From positions 2,444,001 through 2,508,000 of the forward strand of contig NZ_CP059576.1 of NCBI RefSeq assembly GCF_014109825.1: 64,000 nt of DNA. Direction: 5' to 3'. Made by a program: the position numbers and the translations under genes. Of this stretch, positions 20,570-33,419 are shown one piece after another (the first letter of the stretch is position 1; each line of letters begins with the position of its first letter). Under the pieces are notes generated by a model. It was not told the DNA's origin. It was given only the letters and a program-made list of their open reading frames with translations, and ran no database searches. Source of the stretch: Legionella sp. PC997 (lineage in GTDB: Bacteria > Pseudomonadota > Gammaproteobacteria > Legionellales > Legionellaceae).

Positions 20570-22834
20570 CTAAAAAACGCCCTCTCTATGATCATGACTG
20601 ACAAAATGTAACTTACCGTCTTTAACTTTTAAGGTGACGTGACCACCATGCATTAACTTACCGAATAAAAGTTCATCAGCGAGAGGTTTTTTTACATTCT
20701 CTTGGATCAATCGTGCCATGGGTCGAGCGCCCATTACTTTGTCGTAACCGTGCTCAATAAGCCATTCACGAGCCATTTTATCAACGTTAAAAGTGACACC
20801 TTTATGACTTAATTGTTCATCCAACTCCATAATAAATTTATCGACAACTAAACCAATGGTCACTGAATCCAATGGAGCAAAATTAATAATTGCATCGAGC
20901 CTATTTCTAAATTCGGGACTAAATTGTTTCTTGATCACTTCAAGCCCATCATTGCTATTATCTTGTTGGGAGAATCCAATGGAGTTCCGTACTATCTCTC
21001 CGGCACCTGCATTAGAGGTCATTACCAGAATAATATGTCTAAAATCGGCTTGACGTCCATTAGTATCCGTTAAAGTACCATGATCCATAATTTGCAACAG
21101 CAAATTAAATACATCTGGATGGGCCTTTTCTATTTCATCAAGCAACAACACTGCATGAGGGTTTTTAGTAACTGCTTCGGTCAGCAAACCGCCTTGATCA
21201 TAACCAACATATCCTGGGGGAGCACCAATTAGACGAGAAACAGTATGTTTTTCCATGTATTCAGACATATCAAAACGTAGCAATTCAATTCCTAAAACGT
21301 TAGCCAATTGTCTGGTTACTTCTGTTTTTCCAACCCCTGTTGGTCCAGCAAATAAGAAACAACCCACGGGTTTTTGTGGATCTCTAAGGCCAGAGCGACC
21401 TAATTTAATTGCAGAAGCTAACGCAGTGATCGCCTGATCTTGTCCATAAACTAAGAGCTTCAAATCGCGTTCTAAATTCCGTAAAGTATCTTTATCACGA
21501 GCAGAAACTTTCTTGATAGGTATGCGTGCAATTTTCGCAACAACACTCTCAATTTCGGTCACACTTATAATTTTTTTGCGTTTGCTCGCCGTTAATAAAT
21601 TCTGGTAAGCACCTGCCTCGTCAACCACGTCAATTGCTTTATCCGGTAAAAATCGATCATTGATGTATTTCGCAGATAATTCAGCAGCTGCTTTCAGTGC
21701 AGGAATAGTGAATTTTACTCCGTGATGTTCTTCTAATCGTCCTTTCAACCCCTTCAATATTTCAAACGTTTCGTCAACTGTAGGTTCAGGAATATCAATT
21801 TTTTGGAAACGTCTTGCTAAAGCTCTATCTTTCTCAAAAATACCTCGGTATTCTTGGTACGTTGTAGAACCTATACATTTCAGCTCGCCGTTTGCCAATA
21901 GGGGTTTAATTAAATTAGAGGCATCCATAACCCCACCGGATGCAGCTCCGGCACCAATAATTGTATGAATTTCATCAATAAACAGTACTGCCCCATCTTG
22001 TTGACCTAATTGTTTTAATACTGCTTTCAATCGTTTTTCAAAATCACCCCGATATTTGGTTCCAGCAAGTAATGCCCCTAAATCCAGCGAATAAACAATA
22101 CAATCCCGGATGGCGTCAGGTATTTCCCCATCTACAATACGTCGAGCCAGGCCTTCTGCAATCGCAGTTTTACCCACTCCCGCTTCACCTACCAGCAAGG
22201 GATTATTTTTTCTACGTCGACATAATACCTGAATAGTACGTTGTACTTCTTCATGACGTCCAATCAAGGGATCAATTTTTCCTTGTTTCGCACGTCGGTT
22301 GAGGTTCGTACAATAGCTTTCCAAAGGTGACTCATTTCCCTCTGATGAACTCATATCATCTTCCATAGAGTTCATATTTTCATGCATATCATTGTTTTGA
22401 TACTTCGAAACACCATGAGAAATATAATTAATTACATCAAGTCGCGTAATGTTCTCACGTCGTAAAAAATATACTGCTTGGCTTTCTTGTTCACTAAAAA
22501 TTGCTGCTAATACGTTAGCGCCAGTTACTTCGGTTTTGCCAGCAGATTGGACGTGAAATACTGCACGTTGTAACACACGTTGAAAGCCAAGTGTAGGTTG
22601 TGTTTCTCTATCCAATTCGTCTTCAGGAATTCTAGGAGTTGTTTCGTCAATGAACTCAATTAAATCGCGACGTAATGCTTCAATATTTGCATCACATGCT
22701 TGTAATACACTTCCAGCCGCTGGATTATCAAGCAATGACAACAACAAATGCTCAACGGTCATAAATTCATGACGCTTCTCTTTTGCTTCCTTGAACGCTA
22801 AATTCAAGGTGAATTCAAGTTCTTTATTTAACAT
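20570..22834 (-). CDS. clpA: ATP-dependent Clp protease ATP-binding subunit ClpA
   Basis: A 754-residue AAA+ unfoldase with a Clp_N domain (1-145) and two ATPase modules. D1 has GEAGVGKT and D2 has [22 protein letters not shown] and [14 protein letters not shown] are the Walker B regions, and a ClpB/D2-small domain closes the protein. It lacks the ClpB middle coiled-coil. It delivers substrates, including N-degron proteins through ClpS, to ClpP. clpS is 30 bases upstream. Confidence 0.98.
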   Translation of the reverse strand: MLNKELEFTLNLAFKEAKEKRHEFMTVEHLLLSLLDNPAAGSVLQACDANIEALRRDLIEFIDETTPRIPEDELDRETQPTLGFQRVLQRAVFHVQSAGKTEVTGANVLAAIFSEQESQAVYFLRRENITRLDVINYISHGVSKYQNNDMHENMNSMEDDMSSSEGNESPLESYCTNLNRRAKQGKIDPLIGRHEEVQRTIQVLCRRRKNNPLLVGEAGVGKTAIAEGLARRIVDGEIPDAIRDCIVYSLDLGALLAGTKYRGDFEKRLKAVLKQLGQQDGAVLFIDEIHTIIGAGAASGGVMDASNLIKPLLANGELKCIGSTTYQEYRGIFEKDRALARRFQKIDIPEPTVDETFEILKGLKGRLEEHHGVKFTIPALKAAAELSAKYINDRFLPDKAIDVVDEAGAYQNLLTASKRKKIISVTEIESVVAKIARIPIKKVSARDKDTLRNLERDLKLLVYGQDQAITALASAIKLGRSGLRDPQKPVGCFLFAGPTGVGKTEVTRQLANVLGIELLRFDMSEYMEKHTVSRLIGAPPGYVGYDQGGLLTEAVTKNPHAVLLLDEIEKAHPDVFNLLLQIMDHGTLTDTNGRQADFRHIILVMTSNAGAGEIVRNSIGFSQQDNSNDGLEVIKKQFSPEFRNRLDAIINFAPLDSVTIGLVVDKFIMELDEQLSHKGVTFNVDKMAREWLIEHGYDKVMGARPMARLIQENVKKPLADELLFGKLMHGGHVTLKVKDGKLHFVSHDHREGVF

Positions 22835-22864
22835 TGTCGTTGCTCCTCTTCAGCCCACAGCAAA

Positions 22865-23188
22865 TTACTCGGGTTCCATGCTGGATAGCAATGGGTGCTG
22901 ATTCATTCTGGCGTATTCATTTACCAGTGCTACTTTTGTTTCTGCTATATCTCGTGTAAATACCCCACACACGCCTTTTCCTTGGATATGAACCTGTAAC
23001 ATCACCTGAACAGCGATTTCTTCACTCAAGTGAAAAAAATGCTTCAGTACCTCTACTACAAAATCCATAGGTGTATAATCATCATTGAGCAATACTACTT
23101 TGTACTTTCTAGGCACTCTGATTTCCGTGCTCAACTCAGGTTCAGCGACTTTATGCCTAACAATTTCCTCTAGATTTTGCCCGCTCAT
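22865..23188 (-). CDS. clpS: ClpAP adaptor protein ClpS
   Basis: A 107-residue adaptor with the conserved core [39 protein letters not shown] and [12 protein letters not shown]. It binds N-degron substrates and docks on the ClpA N-domain. The ATG at 23188 is preceded by GAGG at good spacing; a TTG three codons upstream is less likely. It heads the clpS-clpA-glycosyltransferase-ligase run. Confidence 0.96.
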   Translation of the reverse strand: MSGQNLEEIVRHKVAEPELSTEIRVPRKYKVVLLNDDYTPMDFVVEVLKHFFHLSEEIAVQVMLQVHIQGKGVCGVFTRDIAETKVALVNEYARMNQHPLLSSMEPE

Positions 23189-23422
23189 AACATACAACCT
23201 CTATACTATTTTTATAGACTCCCTACGCACTTTTGGCCAGTAAAATCATCTATTTTTAATGAAAAAATTAGTCTTTGAAATAATCAAAAACATATTGATT
23301 AGATAACATTCATTAAAGGTATAAATTGTAGATGGTACAAAAGTAGCCTTGGTGAAAATACAAAAAAAGGGATAATACCAATTGTATTGTATTCCACTAA
23401 GGCTCAAATTCATCCATACGAT

Positions 23423-24679
23423 TTACATATGTTTAATTATTTCATCTCCAAAACCAGAGCTACTAACCAAAGTTGCACCGTTCATACCACGCTCAAAATC
23501 ATAGGTGACTGTTTTAGCTGCAATGGCACCTTGCATGCCTTTGATTATTAAATCAGCAGCTTCATTCCATCCCATGTGACGCAACATCATTTCGGCAGAT
23601 AGAATAATTGACCCGGGGTTAACTTTATTCTTGCCCGCATATTTTGGTGCCGTGCCATGGGTTGCTTCAAATACAGCAACGTCATCGCTTATATTTGCCC
23701 CTGGAGCAATACCGATACCACCTACTTGAGCAGCTAAAGCATCGGAAATATAATCACCATTTAAATTAAGCGTAGCAATTACGCTGTAATCTTCCGGTCT
23801 TAAAAGAATTTGTTGCAAGAACGCGTCGGCAATTACATCATTTATAATGATTTGCTTACCTGTCTTAGGATTCTTGAATTCCATCCAAGGACCCCCTTCA
23901 TATTCTTTAGCACCAAAAACATCACGTGCCACTTGGTAACCCCAATCTTTAAAGGCCCCTTCAGTAAATTTCATGATATTACCTTTGTGAACCAAAGTAA
24001 CTGTTTGGCGATCATTATCAATGGCATATTGGATTGCAGCTCTTACCAAGCGTGTAGTTCCTTCTTTAGAAACAGGTTTTATACCTATACCACAGTGCTC
24101 TGGAAAACGAATTTTTTTAACACCCATATCCTTTCGTAAGAATTCAATCACTTGCTTAGCTTCTGGGGAATCAGCCTTCCATTCAATACCCGCATAAATG
24201 TCCTCAGAGTTTTCTCTAAAAATAACCATATCGGTTTTCTCAGGCTCTTTGAGTGGACTTGGGACGCCGTCAAAATAACGAATGGGTCGCAAACAAGTGT
24301 AAAGATCCATTTCTTGGCGAATAGCAACGTTTAGTGAACGAATTCCGCCTCCAACTGGAGTAGTCAGGGGACCTTTAATCGAAACAACATATTTTTTCAT
24401 CGCATCTAAAGTTTCTTTAGGTAACCATTGATCGGAACCATAAACTTCAGTTGCTTTTTCTCCTGCATATACTTCCATCCAGGCAATTTTTCTCTTATCG
24501 CCATATGCCTTTGCAACCGCAGCATCAACAACACGAATCATGGGTGGAGTTACGTCCACACCAATACCATCTCCTTCAATGAAAGGAATAATGGGATTAT
24601 TAGGTACACGAAGTGACAGATCAGCAGCAACTGTTATAGCCTCACCCTGTGAAGGCACTTTGATTTTATCGTAGGTCAT
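23423..24679 (-). CDS. icd: NADP-dependent isocitrate dehydrogenase
   Basis: A 418-residue TCA-cycle enzyme close in length to E. coli Icd (416). It has the [18 protein letters not shown] segment containing the Ser that AceK phosphorylates in enterics, plus [20 protein letters not shown] and the C-terminal DFERGMNGA. The ATG at 24679 has GGAG eight bases upstream, better than the frame's upstream start. It is a single gene, divergent from clpS. Confidence 0.97.
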   Translation of the reverse strand: MTYDKIKVPSQGEAITVAADLSLRVPNNPIIPFIEGDGIGVDVTPPMIRVVDAAVAKAYGDKRKIAWMEVYAGEKATEVYGSDQWLPKETLDAMKKYVVSIKGPLTTPVGGGIRSLNVAIRQEMDLYTCLRPIRYFDGVPSPLKEPEKTDMVIFRENSEDIYAGIEWKADSPEAKQVIEFLRKDMGVKKIRFPEHCGIGIKPVSKEGTTRLVRAAIQYAIDNDRQTVTLVHKGNIMKFTEGAFKDWGYQVARDVFGAKEYEGGPWMEFKNPKTGKQIIINDVIADAFLQQILLRPEDYSVIATLNLNGDYISDALAAQVGGIGIAPGANISDDVAVFEATHGTAPKYAGKNKVNPGSIILSAEMMLRHMGWNEAADLIIKGMQGAIAAKTVTYDFERGMNGATLVSSSGFGDEIIKHM

Positions 24680-24777
24680 TGACAACTCCGTAAAATTAGA
24701 GAAAAGGCAATGATAGCATGTGATAACTTGGAATCCCAAGTACCATTTCTATTTAATTAGCATGTCTTGAATGTTTA

Positions 24778-25476
24778 CTATGCATGTTGCAACATTTTGA
24801 TCTGTTCAACAAGTTGATCGTATCCTGCTTCGACATTGATATAATCATTTTTTGCCAAATAGATGGATAATGATCCATCATCTGTTGCGGAAGGTTTTTG
24901 TAAAATTCCATTATAACCTTTACTTTTTAAACGAAGGAAATCATTAATTTTGGTGACTAAATAAAAATTACGGAAATAATTTTCGGGGATCATATGTATC
25001 GCCTGCGCATCTTTTTCTAACGTGTTTCCGGGTAAATAATCTTTAAGTGAATAAGTTGAATTATTATGAACCGCTACTACTTTACCTTTTGGAAGTAACT
25101 GCTTGATTTTAGTGGCCAACTTATTTACTTCTTGATGCGCCCGTGAATTATATTGACCGAACTGTGAGAGCGTTTTTTTGATTCCATTGTCAGTAAAAAT
25201 CCGATTCGGATCAAATTCAAAACGTTGGTTGTTTAAATGAAAGACTACATTGCGACCGCCAGAATGTACTAAAGTAATAAGACTTCCTCCATCTTTCTGA
25301 ACCACTGCCTGAGCCGCTTTTAAAGCTGTTTGTTCATTATGATGCAAGTGTATAAAAGTCTTACCTCTTCCGACAATATGCTTAATTTCTACTTTTTCAT
25401 CACCAACCATGACAATATGACTCATCGCATAGGTACATTGACAAAAAAGGAGAGAAATTAAGATTGAATATTTCAT
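24778..25476 (-). CDS. Secreted protein of unknown function
   Basis: A 232-residue protein with a clear signal peptide (about 1-17, ending CTYAM). The ATG at 25476 has GGTGA nine bases upstream. The mature protein has mixed alpha/beta character: GKTFIHLHHNEQTALKAAQAVVQKDGGSLITLVHSGGRNVVFHL, FDPNRIFTDNGIKKTL, KGKVVAVHNNSTYSLKDYLP. The His/Asn/Ser-rich motifs are reminiscent of a metal-binding or hydrolytic site, but I do not recognise the family. It is a single gene behind icd on the same strand. Confidence 0.7.
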   Translation of the reverse strand: MKYSILISLLFCQCTYAMSHIVMVGDEKVEIKHIVGRGKTFIHLHHNEQTALKAAQAVVQKDGGSLITLVHSGGRNVVFHLNNQRFEFDPNRIFTDNGIKKTLSQFGQYNSRAHQEVNKLATKIKQLLPKGKVVAVHNNSTYSLKDYLPGNTLEKDAQAIHMIPENYFRNFYLVTKINDFLRLKSKGYNGILQKPSATDDGSLSIYLAKNDYINVEAGYDQLVEQIKMLQHA

Positions 25477-25612
25477 AAACAATTTTCACCATAAAGTATA
25501 ATTTTTGCGTTATTGTATAAGAATTAACCTATAAAAACAATGAATTTGGAATTGCTCATAATAGAAAAAGACCCTACTATAAACGCACTTAAGCTTTTTT
25601 ATATCATACTTA

Positions 25613-26155
25613 ATGCCAGAAATTATACTGTTCAATAAACCCTATGGGATTGTTAGCCAATTCTCCGGTGAAGCTCAGGAACATACATTAGCTTCTTTTA
25701 TTAATAAACCTGATTTTTACGCAGCAGGAAGGTTAGATAAGAACAGCGAAGGCCTATTATTATTAACGAATAACGGTACGCTGCAATATCAGTTAACTCA
25801 CCCCAAATTCAATAAAAGAAAATATTATTGGGTTCAGGTAGAAGGCATTCCCGATGAAATGGATTTAGTTCCGCTGAAAAAAGGTTTAGTACTCAAAGAT
25901 ATTAGCTTTTTGCCTGCCGAAGTTAAAATCATAGATGAGCCTCTATTATGGCCACGTAATCCCCCTATTCGCTTTCGTAAAAACATCCCTACAAGCTGGT
26001 TGGAAATTATTTTAAAAGAAGGAAAAAATCATCAGGTTCGTAGAATGACTGCTGCTATTGGGTTCCCTACTTTAAGATTGGTTCGCCATAGAATAGGTAA
26101 TTGGAGCTTAGAGAATTTACAGCCTGGGGAATATAGAACAATACATCACCTATAA
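25613..26155 (+). CDS. rluE: Ribosomal large subunit pseudouridine synthase (RluE type)
   Basis: A 180-residue RsuA/RluE-subfamily enzyme without an S4 domain. It has LFNKPYGIVSQFS, catalytic-Asp motif GRLDKNSEGLLLLTN, and KEGKNHQVRRMTAAIGFPTLRLVR. RluE modifies U2457 in E. coli 23S rRNA. Length and missing S4 domain fit RluE rather than RluB/RluF. It is divergent from the secreted protein and convergent with mreD. Confidence 0.9.
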   Translation: MPEIILFNKPYGIVSQFSGEAQEHTLASFINKPDFYAAGRLDKNSEGLLLLTNNGTLQYQLTHPKFNKRKYYWVQVEGIPDEMDLVPLKKGLVLKDISFLPAEVKIIDEPLLWPRNPPIRFRKNIPTSWLEIILKEGKNHQVRRMTAAIGFPTLRLVRHRIGNWSLENLQPGEYRTIHHL

Positions 26156-26244
26156 CCAAACCCTTCATCCCGAGTAAAACCAGGGCCCTTTCATCTTAGT
26201 ACTGTGTTACAGAATGAAGGTTCTTCGCAACGATTGGATGAAGT

Positions 26245-26723
26245 TTAACGATATACCAAGCGTTTCAACAAAGTATCTTCACCAAGGAGGCGGATCCATG
26301 GCCAGATAAACATGCCCACTAAAGCACTCGCTACAGGCATGAACAAACTATAGTTGAAACCAAGTAGGGCCGTAGTTAAAGATATAATTGATTGATATAA
26401 AAGACAAAAAAATCCAATTAAAAATATTTGCTGCATCATAGAGAAGAATTGGAATCGTCTGGATTTGCTGGAAGCAATCCAAGTAACTAAAAGCAAGGCA
26501 AACGAGTGTTCTCCAATTACCGTTGCCAATAGAACATCCAATAATAATCCCACAAACAATAAGGTGGTCAATCGAAAATTGCCCGGTAAAAAATATTCTA
26601 TATAAAGCACGAGTAATAGAACCCAAGGAGGCCTAAAAGCAGAGATTAATTCAGGCATAGGTAATATTGACAATAGAAGAGCCACAATAAATCCCAAGCA
26701 TAACCGTATGCGAAGATTTCTCA

Positions 26724-26724
<1 letters not shown>
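26245..26724 (-). CDS. mreD: Rod shape-determining protein MreD
   Basis: A 159-residue very hydrophobic protein with about five transmembrane helices, including MPELISAFRPPWVLLLVLYIEY, typical of MreD. It belongs to the elongasome with MreB and MreC. I place the start at the ATG at 26724, which overlaps the mreC stop and has AAGGAG at ideal spacing; a GTG one codon earlier is the alternative. Confidence 0.93.
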
Positions 26725-29047
<2,323 letters not shown>

Positions 29048-31285
29048 ATGCCCAGCAGCTTACAATCAAATGAATTATCACAATGGACTCAAGGCGAACC
29101 GGATCTAATAGCTAAACTTCTTTTCAATCTTTTTTGTTTTTTAAAAGAAGCAACCAATAAAGGAAAAGATACTCCCGAATATAAAAAGATAATGGACAAC
29201 ATTGCTAATTTTATAAGCCTGAGAGGAGATCAGCGACTTCATATCCCCCAGCCAAGCAAAGCCGCAATTGATGCATCAGCGCTGTTGGGTGCTTATTTAC
29301 GCTTAGGAATAAAATTGAACGACAAGCCGATTGTTGAGTTGAGTGAGGAACAAATCGACATAGTTCATACTTTTGTTAAACCATTAATTCCTGAAGGTTT
29401 TACACCTCAAAAATTTTTTGACAGTCTCGAGGGTACTCCATCTCAAAAACATAAAAAAATATTACATCTTCTACTATTTAAAGACATTGCTCCCCAACGT
29501 CCAAAAGAGTTATTCGAAGGTAAGTATGCAGACAAAGTAAATAACCTCCTTGATTCAATCCTTAATTTAGCTGACTTCATGCGAACCCCTTTTAGTGTAT
29601 TACCCGAAGAGGAAAGAGCAGCTGTAGCTGAAGCAAAGAGAACAGGTAAAGGACAAGCGCAGACATCTGGGATAGATTTGCAATGGACCTCGATGTGCAA
29701 AGCAATTGAGCAAAGTCTGCAAGATATTATCAATTTAAAAAAGAGTAAAGCAAAACAAGCCCTAATATTCAGTGATGAAATAAGAGCATCATTAGAACAA
29801 TGTAGAAAATGTTTTGGAATAGCTAATGCCCGTTACGAAGTTGTGAAAGAATTTGCCAAGGAAGCAAAAAGGCATGAAGAAGTCCTTAATGAGACTTTTC
29901 AAAATCTTGGTTTCCCGCAAGGAAATCAAGAGAAAATCAATCAATATATTCGTGATTTTAGGAACAATTTGCTAGAGAAAGAGAAAGATCCTAAAAAAGC
30001 CGAAGCATTGCAATCCATGACGCTCATTCAACTTATCAATGTTTATGACGCACAATGGCGAGCAGCTTTCGATAAAATTAGAAAAGAATTATTGGCTTCT
30101 CAGGAAGAATTGAATAAGGCAGTTGAAACCTCAAAACAAAAAATGGTTGCTCTAGAGGAATCTGAAAAAGCGCTAAAAAGTTTACAACAACGCTATGAAC
30201 ATTTTACGCATGAGTTTGATGCTACGGTCAAAAAGCTTGACCAACAAAATAAAGAGGTTGAACGATTACAAAAAGTCGAATCAGCTTCTAAAGAACTCAT
30301 TGAGAAGCAAAAAAGCGAAATAGAAAAAACTAGGAGCACTGTCCGACAAAACAGTAACACTCTAGAAGAGTTGAGGAAACAATTACAGATTGTTCAAAAC
30401 GAAAATAACGAATTAAAAAAGAAGTTAATTTCAGCACAAAAACACGAGCAAACTATCGTTGAACTTACAAAACAGTTAGAAATCTTACAACGAGAACAAA
30501 TTTTATTACAACAACAACTCAAGATAGTGGAACAAACTACCATACCATCTAGTGAAGTTGTATCCGAGACAGCCTCGCTTAAATCTGAGTTGGAATTTTT
30601 ACGAAATGAAAATAGCTTATTACTTAAGCGAGTTGAAAAAGGGAAACAAATCCAAGAACCTGAAACTGATGTGATTGATCTTAAAACTCAGTTAGAATCT
30701 TTGCGGCAAGAGAACGCTCAACTCAAGGAATTATTACTTAAAAAACAACCAATACCCGAACCAGAACGTTTAAATCAGCCCGTTGAATTACCTACTGATA
30801 ATATAAAACCTGATCTGTTAATCGCTCTCGGAAGATTGCGTCTAAATAAAACAGATACAAGCAAAATAAAACAAGAAATAATGAGCTGTAACGAAAAAGA
30901 AAGTTTAGCAAAGATAGTCACTGAAATTAAACGCTTGGAAAAGATTAATGAATTTATAGAAACAGTAAATAAAGGGATTTTAGAGAGAGCGGGTTTCTTT
31001 TCTTCTGATCCACATAAGAAAATTGAGGCAATTGAAACAGCGTTCCAACAGCTGTCTATTGAAGACAAAAATAAATTAGCTACTTTGACTGAAATTGAAA
31101 TAAATAATGAGTTGAGCAAAGAAAAAGATAAAGAAAGTGGTATCGGGAAACTTCTTAAAGCCATTCAGCATAAAAGAGGGTTTATTCCGATTCGATCAGC
31201 AACGAGCTTTACATTCTTTAAGAGCGAAATAAGTCATTTAAAACATGATTTAGATGAAATTAACACACCAATACAGACACTCTAA
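29048..31285 (+). CDS. Large coiled-coil protein, candidate Dot/Icm effector
   Basis: A 745-residue protein with no signal peptide or membrane segment. Residues 1-340 are mostly helical with no recognised domain. A long heptad coiled-coil spans about 345-575 (many Leu/Glu/Lys/Gln heptads such as LEELRKQLQIVQNENNELKK). A short Pro-rich linker (PIPEPERLNQP) leads to a helical C-terminal domain (about 590-745). Large cytosolic coiled-coil orphans are common among Legionella translocated substrates, so effector status is a reasonable guess only. GAGG lies 12 bases before the ATG. It sits alone between mreB and comEA with its own operator-like promoter. Confidence 0.65.
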   Translation: MPSSLQSNELSQWTQGEPDLIAKLLFNLFCFLKEATNKGKDTPEYKKIMDNIANFISLRGDQRLHIPQPSKAAIDASALLGAYLRLGIKLNDKPIVELSEEQIDIVHTFVKPLIPEGFTPQKFFDSLEGTPSQKHKKILHLLLFKDIAPQRPKELFEGKYADKVNNLLDSILNLADFMRTPFSVLPEEERAAVAEAKRTGKGQAQTSGIDLQWTSMCKAIEQSLQDIINLKKSKAKQALIFSDEIRASLEQCRKCFGIANARYEVVKEFAKEAKRHEEVLNETFQNLGFPQGNQEKINQYIRDFRNNLLEKEKDPKKAEALQSMTLIQLINVYDAQWRAAFDKIRKELLASQEELNKAVETSKQKMVALEESEKALKSLQQRYEHFTHEFDATVKKLDQQNKEVERLQKVESASKELIEKQKSEIEKTRSTVRQNSNTLEELRKQLQIVQNENNELKKKLISAQKHEQTIVELTKQLEILQREQILLQQQLKIVEQTTIPSSEVVSETASLKSELEFLRNENSLLLKRVEKGKQIQEPETDVIDLKTQLESLRQENAQLKELLLKKQPIPEPERLNQPVELPTDNIKPDLLIALGRLRLNKTDTSKIKQEIMSCNEKESLAKIVTEIKRLEKINEFIETVNKGILERAGFFSSDPHKKIEAIETAFQQLSIEDKNKLATLTEIEINNELSKEKDKESGIGKLLKAIQHKRGFIPIRSATSFTFFKSEISHLKHDLDEINTPIQTL

Positions 31286-31305
31286 ATCACGTTCTTCACT
31301 TGTGT

Positions 31306-31338
31306 GTCACTGTTGTAATTAATACTTACAACAGCGAC
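31306..31338. terminator. Bidirectional hairpin between the coiled-coil gene and comEA
   Basis: GTCACTGTTGTAA (31306-31318) pairs with TTACAACAGCGAC (31326-31338), a 13-bp stem with one mismatch and a 7-base loop, lying between two convergent stops. No strong T-run follows on the plus strand. It probably ends both transcripts. Confidence 0.5.
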
Positions 31339-31369
31339 ATAAAAGTGTTCCACTTAATTTATATAATTC

Positions 31370-31699
31370 TTATTCTATTTTATTAATAACAAACACTTGA
31401 TTTAATTTATCACGATTCAATGTCACAAAATGTTGGCCTAAGCCCTTCACATCAGCCAGCTCTTCCAAAGACTTAAAACCATGATGACTTTTACGATATG
31501 CGATAATCGCTTCAGCTCGCTTTTTTCCTATGCCTTTAACTGAACCGGTAAGCATTGATAAATCAGCTGTGTTGAGATCAATTTTATGAATTACTACAGG
31601 GGGTTTTTTTTTGACTGAGATTTCTTTAGTGATAACTGCATGAGCAGAGCAAGTAACTACAGATAATGACAAAACAGTAGCAATAAATTTTGCTTTCAT
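31370..31699 (-). CDS. ComEA-like helix-hairpin-helix protein
   Basis: A 109-residue protein with a signal peptide (1-21, ending SAHA) and a C-terminal tandem helix-hairpin-helix domain: KIDLNTADLSMLTGSVKGIGKKRAEAIIAYR, then FKSLEELADVKGLGQHFV. ComEA proteins bind incoming DNA in the periplasm during natural transformation. The short form without a membrane anchor is usual in gammaproteobacteria. The classic motif has LPGIG; here it reads VKGIG. Confidence 0.85.
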   Translation of the reverse strand: MKAKFIATVLSLSVVTCSAHAVITKEISVKKKPPVVIHKIDLNTADLSMLTGSVKGIGKKRAEAIIAYRKSHHGFKSLEELADVKGLGQHFVTLNRDKLNQVFVINKIE

Positions 31700-32015
31700 A
31701 ATTTTCTCCTAATTGTTGGACTAAGTGGCTCGTTCCAGAGCCGGCAAAAGTATCCCAAGATTTGTACTTTATGTCGAGAGTTTTTTAATTTTTTTTGCTT
31801 TAAGTTCAATACGTAACAAAATTTGGATGAAATTTTCTGCTCGTTTCAATAGATTAAATAGCATGAGTTTTAGATCAAGAAGTATTATCTCTCATCACTT
31901 GCTTTACCCATTCTGCGGGGATCTTCTTCCGAGAGAAGGTAGAATTTATCAAAATTATAACCCCCTCTTTAATGGAGAGGGTTAACATGAGGAAATGCTT
32001 AGCTTAACAAATACA
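31700..32015 (-). other. Gene-free stretch with a terminator at 31959-31983
   Basis: No convincing gene was seen in these 316 bases. At 31959-31983 CCCTCT pairs with AGAGGG around a short loop, flanked by AA/TT. On the minus strand it is followed by TATAATTTTGAT, which makes it a likely intrinsic terminator for the antiporter-nadC-murG-M20 operon, whose last stop is 33 bases away. Confidence 0.55.
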
Positions 32016-33419
32016 TTACCTTACATGATAAAGTACATATGCCACCGATGCAGTTAATTTTCTCACCATACCTAAGTGCAAGAATTCATTAGGACCATGA
32101 GCATTGGAATGAGGGCCCAAAACTCCGGTAATCATAAATTGAGCATCTGGGAATTTCTTACCTAACATCCCCATGAAAGGAATAGTACCACCTTCTCCCA
32201 AATAAGCAGCTGGCTTTCCATAGTAAGCCATTGAAGCCGCATCAACCGCTTGTTCTAACCAAGAAGCAAGTTGAGGCGCATTCCACCCCTGTGAACCATC
32301 TCCGATATTAAAACTCACTTTAGCTTGATACGGTGGTTCTTTAGTTAATACATCGTGCATCACTGTTGCTGCAAGTCTAGGGTGTACCAAAGGGGGCAAA
32401 CGCATAGATAATTTTAGTGCAGTTTTTGGTCGTAAAACATTGCCGGCGTTCTCTATAGAAGGAAATCCATCAGCTCCGGTGACAGTTAACGCAGGTCTCC
32501 ATGTCCGATTTAGAATCAATTGAGCCTTATTCTTCGTTAACGGCTCAACCCCTTCATGCAAGGGAAATTCTGCATAAACAGAGTCTCCTAATACTTGAGC
32601 ACACTGGTCAGCTTGTTTTATTCGTTCTTCGGGAATATCACAATACAACTCGGATAGTTTTATCTCTCCTGAAATCTCATCCTCAATACGACTAATTAAT
32701 TGCCGAGCGACGCGAAAACTGTCTGCTACGATACCGCTTGCAGCACCTGAATGAACACCCTCATGAATGAGTTCAACGGATAATTCACCGACTAAGTTTC
32801 CTCGTAATGAGGTAGTCATCCACAATTGCTCGTAGTTCCCAGCTCCTGAATCAAGGCAGATCACTAACTTGGGTTTGCCAATCCGATCATTTAATTGCTC
32901 GATATAATAAGGCAGATCATTACTACCACTCTCTTCACACGCTTCGATAATCAAAACACAACGCGGGATGGGTAATCCTTGATTCTGCAAAGCACAAATT
33001 GCAGTTAATGAGGCATAGGCAGCATAACCATCATCTGCCGCTCCCCGACCATATAAACGCCCATCTTTCAACACAGGTTTCCACGGGTGCAAATCTTCAT
33101 TCCATCCAGACATTTCCGGCTGTTTATCGAGATGACCATACAACAAAACGGTTTCATCAATTTCGCCAGGGATTTCAATAAAAATTAATGGAGTACGCCC
33201 CTCCAGTCTCATAATCTCCAGCATCATTCCTTTAGGAGCATGAGACTTACACCAATCAGCAATATGTGATACTGCCTTGTCCATGAAACCATGTTCCTGC
33301 CATTTAGGATCAAAGTGAGGTGATTTATTAGGAATTTTTATGTAATCACATAAACTAGGGATAATTTCTTGTTTCCATTGATGACAAACGAATTCATACA
33401 GTGCTTGCGGATTGAACAT
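32016..33419 (-). CDS. M20-family metallopeptidase
   Basis: A 467-residue peptidase. Metal-site motifs are LLYGHLDKQPE, GRGAADDGYA with the bridging Asp, IEACEESGSND (catalytic Glu-Glu) and the late GVLGPHSNAHGPNEFL. Length and the extended dimerisation domain fit the CNDP-like/dipeptidase branch of M20. It probably cleaves di- or tripeptides. It overlaps the murG-like gene by 26 bases and has GGAG before the ATG. It is the last gene of a four-gene operon. Confidence 0.9.
   Translation of the reverse strand: MFNPQALYEFVCHQWKQEIIPSLCDYIKIPNKSPHFDPKWQEHGFMDKAVSHIADWCKSHAPKGMMLEIMRLEGRTPLIFIEIPGEIDETVLLYGHLDKQPEMSGWNEDLHPWKPVLKDGRLYGRGAADDGYAAYASLTAICALQNQGLPIPRCVLIIEACEESGSNDLPYYIEQLNDRIGKPKLVICLDSGAGNYEQLWMTTSLRGNLVGELSVELIHEGVHSGAASGIVADSFRVARQLISRIEDEISGEIKLSELYCDIPEERIKQADQCAQVLGDSVYAEFPLHEGVEPLTKNKAQLILNRTWRPALTVTGADGFPSIENAGNVLRPKTALKLSMRLPPLVHPRLAATVMHDVLTKEPPYQAKVSFNIGDGSQGWNAPQLASWLEQAVDAASMAYYGKPAAYLGEGGTIPFMGMLGKKFPDAQFMITGVLGPHSNAHGPNEFLHLGMVRKLTASVAYVLYHVR

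Noticed and set aside
31725..31985. 86-codon plus-strand frame upstream of comEA
   Set aside because: TTG start, no ribosome site, and its 3' part is the terminator hairpin of the M20 operon. No protein-like features.
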